A DNA stretch of 9,951 bases from Campylobacteraceae bacterium (GCA_027026055.1 JALVPA010000169.1:1-9951), one strand, 5' to 3'. Positions 1 to 5,597 are shown, counted from the stretch's first letter. The notes: generated from the sequence alone by a model not told the origin. Translations and numbers: made by a program.

Positions 1-115
1 GCGTAACGCGATGCAAAATATGGAGGAGGTCGAAGGACTCAAATTCCTCTTTAGTAAAATGCTCAAGACCAAAAATAACGACGAGTTTCTCTCCTTGATG
101 AACGAGGGAGCGTAA
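1..115 (+). CDS. rho: Transcription termination factor Rho, C-terminal end (partial)
   Basis: Reading from base 2, an open frame of 37 codons ends at TAA (113-115). The tail contains MEEVEGLKFLFSK followed by KTKNNDEFLSLM. From memory this matches the C-terminus of E. coli Rho (M-G-E-I-D-A-M-E-F-L, then T-K-T-N-D-D-F-F-E-M-M). Rho is the hexameric RNA-dependent ATPase that ends transcription of untranslated RNA in the cytoplasm. Only the end of the ATPase domain is inside the window, so none of the nucleotide-binding or RNA-binding motifs can be checked. The gene order rho then murI is also found in Helicobacter pylori, which supports both calls. The identification rests on a short tail plus synteny, so it is good but not certain. 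Confidence 0.82.
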   Translation, partial: RNAMQNMEEVEGLKFLFSKMLKTKNNDEFLSLMNEGA

Positions 116-122
116 GAGAATG

Positions 123-178
123 AGGAGTTAGGAATTAGAAATTAGGAATGAGGAATGAGGAATGAGGAATGAGGAACC
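123..178. repeat. Heptanucleotide tandem repeat, 8 units (AGGAATG type)
   Basis: Eight in-phase 7-base units fill 123-178. In order they are AGGAGTT, AGGAATT, AGAAATT, four identical copies of AGGAATG (144-171), and AGGAACC. The array starts 8 bases after the rho stop. It is almost free of C on the plus strand: between 116 and 206 only positions 177-178 are C. No frame through it looks like a protein. The perfect central copies with decayed edges are what slipped-strand expansion would leave. The unit has no direct-repeat/spacer structure, so it is not a CRISPR. Confidence 0.9.
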
Positions 179-200
179 GAAGAGTAAAGAGGTGAGGGTT

Positions 201-224
201 GTGGAGGCGGGACTTTAGTCCCGC
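201..224 (+). repeat. REP-like hairpin (perfect 7-bp stem, GTGG at its foot)
   Basis: GCGGGAC (207-213), loop TTTA (214-217) and GTCCCGC (218-224) form a perfect stem-loop. A GTGG tetranucleotide lies just 5' at 201-204. A GC-rich hairpin preceded by GTAG or GTGG is the usual form of REP elements mobilised in trans by Y1 (RAYT) transposases. Calling this one a REP is inference from form only. A terminator is less likely because the 3' arm is followed by AATAGAG and not by a T run. It could still act as an mRNA 3'-end stabiliser for rho. Confidence 0.55.
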
Positions 225-235
225 AATAGAGTGAT

Positions 236-259
236 AAGCGAAGAGAGAAGAGAGAAGAG
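236..259. repeat. Purine mirror repeat with 7-base period (AAGAGAG type)
   Basis: AAGAGAG occurs twice (241-247, 248-254), followed by AAGAG (255-259) and preceded by a degenerate partial unit, AAGCG (236-240). Bases 240-259 are all purines. Bases 240-257 read the same forwards and backwards, a perfect 18-base mirror repeat, which is the geometry that can form intramolecular triplex DNA. The period equals that of the array at 123-178, although the unit differs. No function can be read from the sequence. Confidence 0.75.
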
Positions 260-283
260 TTTCGGTATGTCCTCCTTCAAAAC

Positions 284-300
284 ATTTTATAGCATAAAAT
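284..300 (+). promoter_or_regulatory. AT-rich inverted repeat ahead of murI; possible promoter or operator
   Basis: ATTTTAT (284-290), AGC and ATAAAAT (294-300) form a perfect inverted repeat with a 3-base centre, 35 bases before the murI start codon. It is the only AT-rich stretch in the gap and contains -10-like words (TATAGC, CATAAA), but no clear TATAAT. It could be the core of the murI promoter, a small operator, or a weak hairpin. A start near 305-310 would leave a leader of about 30 bases. The promoter reading is inference. Confidence 0.35.
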
Positions 301-335
301 TTCGTTGCCCGTTATCTGAAAAGTAGGTCGGTAGC

Positions 336-1127
336 GTGAAGGTAGGAGTTTTCGATTCGGGGCTGGGCGGATTGACCGTGGTTAAGGAGATACTCTCCGA
401 ATTGCCCGAAGCGGAACTTTTCTACATTGCGGATACCGCACATGCGCCTTACGGCGATAAAACCCACGAACAGATCAAACAGTACGCTTATCGAATCACC
501 CGTTATTTTATCGACACGCATGCCATCGATGCGTTGGTAGTGGCATGTAACAGCGCTACGACAGCTGCCATCGCATATCTCCGCGCGCAATTTCCCGAAC
601 TCGTTATCGTAGGTACGGAACCGGGTATCAAGCCCGCCGTTGCTGCTACGAGAAGCGGAAAAGTAGGGGTTTTGGCGACGCAAGCGACGTTAAATAGCGA
701 AAAGTACCGTGTATTGGCAAAAAAGACGGCGGGTAAAAAATCCATAGAAATCTACGAACAAGCTTGTTCTGGACTTGCCGAAGCGATAGAAAACGAAGAG
801 AATCTTTCCGAGAAGACAGAAGCGTTGTTACACGAGTGGCTCGCTCCGATGCGTGAGGCGAAAGTCGATACGATCGTATTGGGGTGTACACACTATCCCG
901 TCATCGCCAACGAGATCAAACGAATTTATGCGAAAGAAGTGACACTCGTCGAGACGGGCGCAGCGATTGCCAAACGATTAAAGACGCTACTTTATACATC
1001 CTCGGTGAGTCGTTCGCATACGGTGCGAAACAAAGCTTTACATCTCTATGCCACAGGCAAAATCTCTCGAAAAAGCGCCGAGCGCATTTTGCACGATTCC
1101 GTTGATTTCGAACCCTTGTCGCTTTAA
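336..1127 (+). CDS. murI: Glutamate racemase
   Basis: This cytoplasmic enzyme converts L-glutamate to D-glutamate for the peptidoglycan stem peptide. The 263-residue product has the family's normal length. It shows the N-terminal DSGLGG (7-12), the first catalytic cysteine in ACNSATT (Cys71) and the second in LGCTHYP (Cys184, followed by Thr185-His186). These are the two thiols of the cofactor-independent two-base mechanism. The start is GTG at 336: an in-frame TAG at 324-326 excludes any earlier start, and the product then begins MKVGVFDSG, as in other Campylobacterota MurI. The Shine-Dalgarno is weak (GTAGG, 323-327). The gene lies downstream of rho as in Helicobacter, but a 220-base repeat-bearing gap makes independent transcription likely. 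No defect is visible. Confidence 0.97.
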   Translation: MKVGVFDSGLGGLTVVKEILSELPEAELFYIADTAHAPYGDKTHEQIKQYAYRITRYFIDTHAIDALVVACNSATTAAIAYLRAQFPELVIVGTEPGIKPAVAATRSGKVGVLATQATLNSEKYRVLAKKTAGKKSIEIYEQACSGLAEAIENEENLSEKTEALLHEWLAPMREAKVDTIVLGCTHYPVIANEIKRIYAKEVTLVETGAAIAKRLKTLLYTSSVSRSHTVRNKALHLYATGKISRKSAERILHDSVDFEPLSL

Positions 1128-1183
1128 TCCGTAGCAACCGATAAAGCAAGCGCATACTCTCCATAACTATCAATTATTACTAT

Positions 1184-1233
1184 TTAAAAAAAGCATAAAT
1201 TCTTATAAGATAATATTTATATAAGTTTTTTAA
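1184..1233 (+). promoter_or_regulatory. AT-rich nested inverted repeats: promoter of the rhodanese operon and/or weak murI terminator
   Basis: The gap after murI holds TTAAAAAA (1184-1191), pairing with TTTTTTAA (1226-1233). Inside it CTTATA (1202-1207) pairs with TATAAG (1220-1225). Two -10-like words lie within: GATAAT (1209-1214) and TATAAG (1220-1225). No -35 box is seen, which is usual for this phylum's main sigma factor. The inner stem followed by six T (1226-1231) could instead end murI transcripts, though the stem is nearly GC-free and weak. A promoter for the operon starting at 1274 is the favoured reading. Confidence 0.45.
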
Positions 1234-1259
1234 GAATAGAATGAAGAGAGAAAACCTCG

Positions 1260-1266
1260 AAAGGAG
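1260..1266 (+). promoter_or_regulatory. Strong ribosome binding site fixing the first rhodanese start
   Basis: AAAGGAG lies 7 bases before the ATG at 1274. An earlier in-frame ATG at 1241 lacks any purine-rich site at a workable distance. It would also place charged residues (KRENLER) ahead of an otherwise normal signal peptide. The ATG at 1283 is 16 bases from the site, too far. The start at 1274 is therefore preferred. Confidence 0.75.
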
Positions 1267-1273
1267 CGCCACA

Positions 1274-1909
1274 ATGTCTTCAATGAGACCGTACGGTTTG
1301 TTGGTAATGCTGGCGGCTGCGTGTACGGTAGCGTTACATGCGGAGCATGTCGATATTACCGAGGGGTTGCCCTATGTGGACGTGACCGACGAAAAGGGTC
1401 GCACTTACAGAATAGAGCGCGAACAACGTCCGGGAAGTTATCTGACCAATACCTATGCGTTGACATCACGTCCCTCGCCGCCTTTTTTTGTACAACCCTT
1501 TGAGGTAACGGAAGATGTCGAAACCTTCGGTGAGTTGGAACTCCTCGACTTTATCAAGCAACGTAAAGGGGTCTTTATCGATGCGCGACTACCGAATTGG
1601 TACTACAAAGCGGCGATACCGACGGCGGTAAACATTCCGTTCAAGCTTTTTTTGAGTGATACGCCGGAACGAAAAAAGATACTCGAATCGTTTGGCGTCG
1701 TATTTGACGAGACGGACGAGCCCGATTTTTCGCATGCCAAAACCTTGCTTTTGTATTGTAACGGTGCGTGGTGCGGGCAGTCGCCTACGGCGATACGCGC
1801 TTTGATGGAGATGGGGTATCCCGCAGAGAAACTCAAATATTATCGCGGCGGAATGCAATCGTGGCAACTGCTCGGTTTGACCACAATCGTACCGAAAAAA
1901 AAGGAGTGA
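1274..1909 (+). CDS. Exported rhodanese-like protein (copy 1)
   Basis: The 211-residue product starts with a signal peptide: Arg5, a hydrophobic core at about 8-20, and likely cleavage after LHA (23), so the mature protein should be periplasmic. The rhodanese fold is seen as FIDARLPNWYY (101-111), IPTAVNIP (115-122), the active-site loop YCNGAWCGQS (161-170; Cys162 is the expected sulfane-carrying thiol, Cys167 a second thiol) and YYRGGMQSW (189-197). Such domains transfer sulfane sulfur to thiol or sulfur acceptors; the real substrate is unknown. The first 90 residues are an extension with no known domain, but it is conserved in the next gene. That gene starts 3 bases after this stop and its Shine-Dalgarno lies in the last codons here, so translation is coupled. 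The rhodanese fold is confident; the sulfur-metabolism role is inference. Confidence 0.85.
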   Translation: MSSMRPYGLLVMLAAACTVALHAEHVDITEGLPYVDVTDEKGRTYRIEREQRPGSYLTNTYALTSRPSPPFFVQPFEVTEDVETFGELELLDFIKQRKGVFIDARLPNWYYKAAIPTAVNIPFKLFLSDTPERKKILESFGVVFDETDEPDFSHAKTLLLYCNGAWCGQSPTAIRALMEMGYPAEKLKYYRGGMQSWQLLGLTTIVPKKKE

Positions 1910-1912
1910 CCG

Positions 1913-2527
1913 ATGAGACGTTTATTGTATCTCGCAATGGCTTTTGGCAGCTTACTTTTTGCAAGTCGTTACGATAAGGTTAAAATCACGCCCAATATCG
2001 CCTATATCTATGTCTATCATAAAGGAAAAGCGGTCAAGATTCATCGTATCCAAGATACCAAGAACAAATTGACGGGAGAGTATGCGAAGACTTATCGTCC
2101 GGGACATCCCATACAACCGATAAAAGCGGCACCGGGAGTACGGACGATCGGCGAAGTGGAACTGCTCGATTTTTTGAAACGTAAAGTCAATAAAAAACGC
2201 GGTGTTTTGGTGGACCTGCGCAGTAAGGAGTATTATAAAAAAGAGTCGATTCCCGGTGCGGTCAATATCCCTTTTAGGGTCATCTACGATCCTGACAAAA
2301 TGGAAAAGATCTTGCGTGTGCTTGGCGCGAAACGATTGGCGGACGGGAGTTTGGATACGACGCAAGCCAGGGATATCGCGGTCTATTGTCACGGTCTGTG
2401 GTGTAACAAGTCGGCAAAATTCATACGCAAATTGATCGAACTCGGGTATCCGCCCGAAAAGATACTTTACTATCGCGGTGGATTTCAGATGTGGAAAATT
2501 CTCGGCTTTACCACCGTTACGAATTAA
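1913..2527 (+). CDS. Exported rhodanese-like protein (copy 2)
   Basis: The 204-residue product is a paralogue of the preceding protein. It has a short signal peptide (MRRLL, then a hydrophobic stretch to about 17; cleavage probably near LFAS). The following region shares IGEVELLDFLK (79-89) with FGELELLDFIK in copy 1. The rhodanese motifs are VLVDLRSKEYY (98-108), SIPGAVNIPF (112-121), the loop YCHGLWCNKS (158-167; Cys159 and Cys164) and YYRGGFQMW (186-194). GGAG (1903-1906) lies 6 bases before the ATG. Two same-type exported rhodaneses side by side suggest local duplication, then divergence in the loop (AWCGQS against LWCNKS). They may act as a pair or on different sulfur carriers, but nothing in the sequence decides this. 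Confidence 0.85.
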   Translation: MRRLLYLAMAFGSLLFASRYDKVKITPNIAYIYVYHKGKAVKIHRIQDTKNKLTGEYAKTYRPGHPIQPIKAAPGVRTIGEVELLDFLKRKVNKKRGVLVDLRSKEYYKKESIPGAVNIPFRVIYDPDKMEKILRVLGAKRLADGSLDTTQARDIAVYCHGLWCNKSAKFIRKLIELGYPPEKILYYRGGFQMWKILGFTTVTN

Positions 2528-2542
2528 ACGAAAGGATCGAGG

Positions 2543-3007
2543 ATGAAGCTATCGTTCGAAAAGGTGTTGATATCGTTGGTGGCGGTTGTGTTCGCTCTGG
2601 TGATCTATCTGGTTGTTTCGTACAATATGATTCAGCAAGATGTTCGTATTGCCGACGTGATACCCGAAGAGACGCTACGGCAACCTTCGCAATCCGATAC
2701 GACAAAATCGTATCTCGATGCGTTGGAGTCGTACGGAGAAGATAAAGATGTCAAAGTCGATCCGACCGAAGAACGGCATGTCAATACCGTAAAAGTCAAT
2801 GCGGAGATTGAAGAGACGGATATCGACAAAGTCGTGGAAACGAATGCGAAAGAAGCGTATGAAAAGGCACTGGAGGCTTACGACGAATCGTCGAATCGTG
2901 TCGTAGCTCAGAACAAAGAGGAGGAGGCGTTGGAAGATATTTCCGAACAACCCCAACAAAACGGCGATACGATCGCCGGCGATCTCGATGCGATTATCGG
3001 AGAGTGA
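2543..3007 (+). CDS. Small membrane-anchored acidic protein of unknown function
   Basis: This 154-residue protein is not recognised. It has a single N-terminal hydrophobic segment (about 8-26, LISLVAVVFALVIYLVV) with no obvious cleavage site, so it is probably an inner-membrane anchor with the rest in the periplasm. The tail is hydrophilic and strongly acidic, has no cysteine, and is probably helical or disordered. A short motif occurs twice: SYLDALESY (56-64) and AYEKALEAY (105-113), sharing Y-x-x-A-L-E-x-Y. AAAGGA (2531-2536) lies 6 bases before the ATG, and the gap to copy 2 is 15 bases, so it belongs to the rhodanese operon. It may scaffold or localise those proteins, but that is a guess from position. 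Its stop directly abuts the trpS stop. Confidence 0.75.
   Translation: MKLSFEKVLISLVAVVFALVIYLVVSYNMIQQDVRIADVIPEETLRQPSQSDTTKSYLDALESYGEDKDVKVDPTEERHVNTVKVNAEIEETDIDKVVETNAKEAYEKALEAYDESSNRVVAQNKEEEALEDISEQPQQNGDTIAGDLDAIIGE
2971..2984. repeat. Perfect 14-bp palindrome near the end of the acidic-protein gene
   Basis: GATCGCCGGCGATC equals its own reverse complement. It is in coding sequence 21 bases before the shared stop point of two converging genes. As RNA it would give a 5-bp stem (GATCG/CGATC) with a CCGG loop on either strand. There is no T run after it on the plus strand, so a standard terminator is not supported. It may be chance in GATC-rich coding DNA. Confidence 0.5.
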
Positions 3008-3973
3008 TCAGAGCAATCCGACCGCTTCTTTGACTTTACCTAACTTTTCACGTGCGATGCGTTGGGCTTTACGCGCACCTTCGCGAAGGATCTCATCTAC
3101 CACTTCGGGATGCGCCAGATAGTAGGCGCGTTTTTCGCGCGCTTCGGCGAGCTCTATCCAAATCAGCTCTTTGAGGTACTTTTTGAAATGTCCGTACCCC
3201 TCTTTGCCGCTTTCGTAACGTTCTTGTAATGCCTTTTTGCCTGCATTGTCCAAAAAGAGCGAGGCGATGGCGTAGACGTTGCATTTTCTCCAGTCGAGTG
3301 GTTCGCCGAGGGGTGTGGAGTCGGTGACGATCTTATTGCAGCGTTTTTGAAGCGCTTTTTCACTCTCCGGAAAAAGATCGATGGCGTTGCCGTAACTTTT
3401 ACTCATCTTTTGTCCGTCGATACCGGGGATCGTCGCCACTTCCTCGTCGATCATCGCTTCGGGCAATACAAAGAGTTCGCCATATTCGTTGTTGAACTTC
3501 ACGGCGATGTCGCGCGTGATTTCCAGATGCTGCTTTTGATCTTTGCCTACGGGCACCTTTTCGATATCGAAAAGCAAAATATCGGCCGCCATCAAGACGG
3601 GATAGCTAAAGAGCGCATGCGAAGGTGCGATCCCTTTGGCTACTTTGTCTTTGTAACTGTGCGCGCGCTCCAAAAGCCCCATCGGCGTAAACTTCGACAA
3701 TATCCAATAGAGCTCCGTCACTTCCGGAACGTGGCTTTGTACCCAAAAAACGCACTTTTGAGGATCGATACCCACCGAGAGATAGTCGATCGCCGCATCG
3801 ATCGTATAGCGTCGCAACGTTTCGGCATCCGTAGAGGAAGTAAGCGAATGATAATTGGCGATGAAAGTGAACAACTCGTGTTCTTCTTGGAGTTTGACCA
3901 TCGGTTTCATCGCACCGAAGTAGTTTCCGATATGAAGTCTTCCCGAAGCTTGAATTCCCGTAAGTACGCGCAT
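3008..3973 (-). CDS. trpS: Tryptophan-tRNA ligase
   Basis: This cytoplasmic class Ic aminoacyl-tRNA synthetase charges tRNA-Trp using ATP. The 321-residue product has the usual bacterial length. It shows the HIGH-type motif HIGN (14-17) in SGRLHIGNYFGA, the Trp-site region near FTPMGLLERAHSYKDK (95-110), GKDQKQHLEITRD (143-155), and the KMSKS loop as KMSKS exactly (189-193). The ATG is preceded by AGGAG at a 5-base spacing. Upstream is an extended -10 promoter, so the gene need not depend on readthrough from der. On the plus strand the acidic-protein gene ends at the adjoining base, leaving no room for a terminator between the two. No oddity in the protein itself. Confidence 0.97.
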   Translation of the reverse strand: MRVLTGIQASGRLHIGNYFGAMKPMVKLQEEHELFTFIANYHSLTSSTDAETLRRYTIDAAIDYLSVGIDPQKCVFWVQSHVPEVTELYWILSKFTPMGLLERAHSYKDKVAKGIAPSHALFSYPVLMAADILLFDIEKVPVGKDQKQHLEITRDIAVKFNNEYGELFVLPEAMIDEEVATIPGIDGQKMSKSYGNAIDLFPESEKALQKRCNKIVTDSTPLGEPLDWRKCNVYAIASLFLDNAGKKALQERYESGKEGYGHFKKYLKELIWIELAEAREKRAYYLAHPEVVDEILREGARKAQRIAREKLGKVKEAVGLL

Positions 3974-3995
3974 ACATTCTCCTACAGTATCTTCT

Positions 3996-4020
3996 CGCCG
4001 ATGAGTTGCTCGGTACGGCG
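3996..4020 (-). other. Hairpin in the trpS mRNA leader
   Basis: CGCCG (3996-4000) pairs with CGGCG (4016-4020), and inside it GAG (4003-4005) pairs with CTC (4009-4011). The hairpin lies in the short leader between the predicted trpS start point and its ribosome binding site. It is followed by no T run and overlaps no Trp-rich leader peptide, so neither attenuation nor a T-box is supported. It may be structural or chance. Confidence 0.35.
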
Positions 4021-4032
4021 ATAGTTTGTGAA

Positions 4033-4041
4033 ATTATAGCA
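4033..4041 (-). promoter_or_regulatory. Extended -10 promoter of trpS
   Basis: On the minus strand this reads TGCTATAAT, a perfect TATAAT with the TGn extension. Transcription would begin near 4026, giving a leader of about 53 bases to the trpS ATG. No good -35 box is seen, which is normal for extended -10 promoters and for Campylobacterota. It lies in the 152-base gap after der, supporting separate expression of trpS. Confidence 0.7.
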
Positions 4042-4125
4042 GGTGAATAACGAATTATCCCCAAGATTTCGGCGGAATTTACGACAAATGTGTCATGAGA
4101 CGGCGATTTTTGCGAAGAGGTGCGA

Positions 4126-5535
4126 CTACGCATCGTCCGTATCGTCTCGTTCTCCGCGTTTGCGTGCGACTATCTGTAGCGGTACGCCTTCGAAGTCGAA
4201 CTGTTCTCGTATGAAGTTGGCAAGGTAACGCTTGTAGCTGAAGTGCAAAAACTCGGGTCGGTTGACCACCAAAGCGATACGCGGCGGTTTGGTAGCGTAT
4301 TGGGTAGCATATTTGATTTTGACAACCGCACCGTGATGAGAGGGGACATGGTGGCGCCTAATGGCGGCTTTGATTACTTCGTTGAGTGTGGAAGTGGGAA
4401 TACGCTGCGTATAGCGTCGGTAAATCGCCGTAATATGATCGAGAATCTTTTGTACGCGCATACCGGTCTTCGCCGACACGGTAATAAGCGGTGCGTAGTG
4501 TAAAAATTTGAAACTGTCTCTAATCTCTTCAACCGTCTCTTCGTAGCTCTTTTCGCCGCGTATATCCCATTTGTTGGCGACGATGAGTGCACCGAGTTTG
4601 TATTTGTCGATGAGTCCCGCGATGCGTTCGTCCAGTTCGGTGACCCCTTCGGCGGCGTCGATGACAAGCAGCGCGATATCGGCGCGTTCGAGCATCGATT
4701 CGGTTCGCATCAAGGCGTACTTTTCGATCCCTTCGATTTTGCCTCGACGTCTGATCCCCGCCGTATCGACGAAGGTGATCTCGAATTCGTCGTGTTCGAT
4801 CGTCTCGTCGATAGGATCGATAGTAGTGCCGTCTTTTTCGCTCACGACGCTACGTTCCTCACCTACCAAAGCATTGAGCAGCGAACTTTTACCCGTATTG
4901 ACACGCCCGATAATGGCCACTTTGATGTTGTGATCGTCTTGCTCGTTTATCTCCGAAGTCTCTTCGGCGAACGGATCGACAAAGTCGTCCTCTTCGAGTG
5001 TCAAGGGCGGCTTTTCTTCTCTGGGCGGGATATGTTTTTCCAGCCATGCGTAAAAGTCGTTGAAATAGCGATTGTGACTGACGGAAAGGGGAAAAATGGC
5101 ATCGGCTCCGAATTCGTAAAAATCGAAAAAGCGCGTCTCGTACTCTTTGTCGTTGTCGATTTTATTGACCAGTAGCGCTATCGGCTTGCCGAGTTTTTGA
5201 AGACGATAAAAGAGCTTTTTGTCCGTTTCGTCGGGCAGTTGTTTGCCGTCGACCATATAGAGGATGATATCGGCCTCTTCGGCGGCTCTGAGCGAAAAGG
5301 CGGCGACCTTCTCAAATAGTGTATCGGAGTAGTCGATGCCGCCCGTATCCAGAAGGATAAAATCTCTGTTTTCACTGATGGTTACAAGGCGTTTTTTGAC
5401 ATCGCGTGTCGTACCGCTTATGTCGGAGACGATGGCGTCACGTTGGCGTGCCAAACGATTGTAAAGCGAACTTTTTCCGACATTGGGACGACCGAGTACG
5501 GCGACTTTTTTTAACGATGGTGTTTGCATTTTCAT
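4126..5535 (-). CDS. der: Ribosome biogenesis GTPase Der (EngA), two tandem G domains
   Basis: This essential GTPase acts in 50S ribosomal subunit assembly. The 469-residue product has the family's unique double G domain. Domain 1 has the P-loop GRPNVGKSS (15-23), DTGG (63-66) and NKID (124-127). Domain 2 has GRVNTGKSS (210-218), DTAG (257-260), NKWD (321-324) and SAK (354-356). A KH-like C-terminal domain covers about 370-460. The linker between the G domains (about 170-204) is unusually acidic and proline-bearing. The start at 5535 (MKMQ) is preceded only by a weak GAAAGAA; an ATG two codons later (5529) is equally possible. The gene has its own promoter overlapping the end of the channel gene upstream. 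No catalytic motif is missing. Confidence 0.97.
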   Translation of the reverse strand: MKMQTPSLKKVAVLGRPNVGKSSLYNRLARQRDAIVSDISGTTRDVKKRLVTISENRDFILLDTGGIDYSDTLFEKVAAFSLRAAEEADIILYMVDGKQLPDETDKKLFYRLQKLGKPIALLVNKIDNDKEYETRFFDFYEFGADAIFPLSVSHNRYFNDFYAWLEKHIPPREEKPPLTLEEDDFVDPFAEETSEINEQDDHNIKVAIIGRVNTGKSSLLNALVGEERSVVSEKDGTTIDPIDETIEHDEFEITFVDTAGIRRRGKIEGIEKYALMRTESMLERADIALLVIDAAEGVTELDERIAGLIDKYKLGALIVANKWDIRGEKSYEETVEEIRDSFKFLHYAPLITVSAKTGMRVQKILDHITAIYRRYTQRIPTSTLNEVIKAAIRRHHVPSHHGAVVKIKYATQYATKPPRIALVVNRPEFLHFSYKRYLANFIREQFDFEGVPLQIVARKRGERDDTDDA

Positions 5536-5588
5536 TTCTTTCGGATTGGTTTGTTCGACGGAAACCGTATGCGGATTGCTTCGGCGAC

Positions 5589-5597
5589 ATTATACCA
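5589..5597 (-). promoter_or_regulatory. Extended -10 promoter of der, embedded in the end of the channel gene
   Basis: The minus strand reads TGGTATAAT. The last codons of the upstream gene are ATG GTA TAA, so its final Met and Val codons and its stop codon make up this promoter element, and the stop's TAA lies inside TATAAT. Transcription would start near 5582, giving a leader of about 47 bases to the der ATG. The -35 region is unremarkable. Confidence 0.65.

Noticed and set aside
207..224. Rho-independent terminator of rho
   Set aside because: The stem is good, but it is followed by AATAGAG and not by a T run.
116..260. CRISPR array
   Set aside because: The repeats are 7 bases long and contiguous, with no unique spacers and no cas genes nearby.
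1241..1273. Earlier in-frame ATG giving an 11-residue longer first rhodanese
   Set aside because: It has no ribosome binding site, while AAAGGAG is correctly placed for the ATG at 1274, and the shorter form begins with a normal signal peptide.
3347..4024. 225-codon plus-strand frame opposite trpS
   Set aside because: It is antisense to trpS, which has intact HIGN and KMSKS motifs, and it shows no family resemblance.
3974..4032. Attenuator or T-box control of trpS
   Set aside because: There is no Trp-codon leader peptide, no T-box sequence and no terminator stem with a T run in the leader.
4083..4094. GACA-AATG-TGTC inverted repeat between trpS and der
   Set aside because: It is only a 4-bp arm and matches no regulator site I can name, so it is expected by chance.
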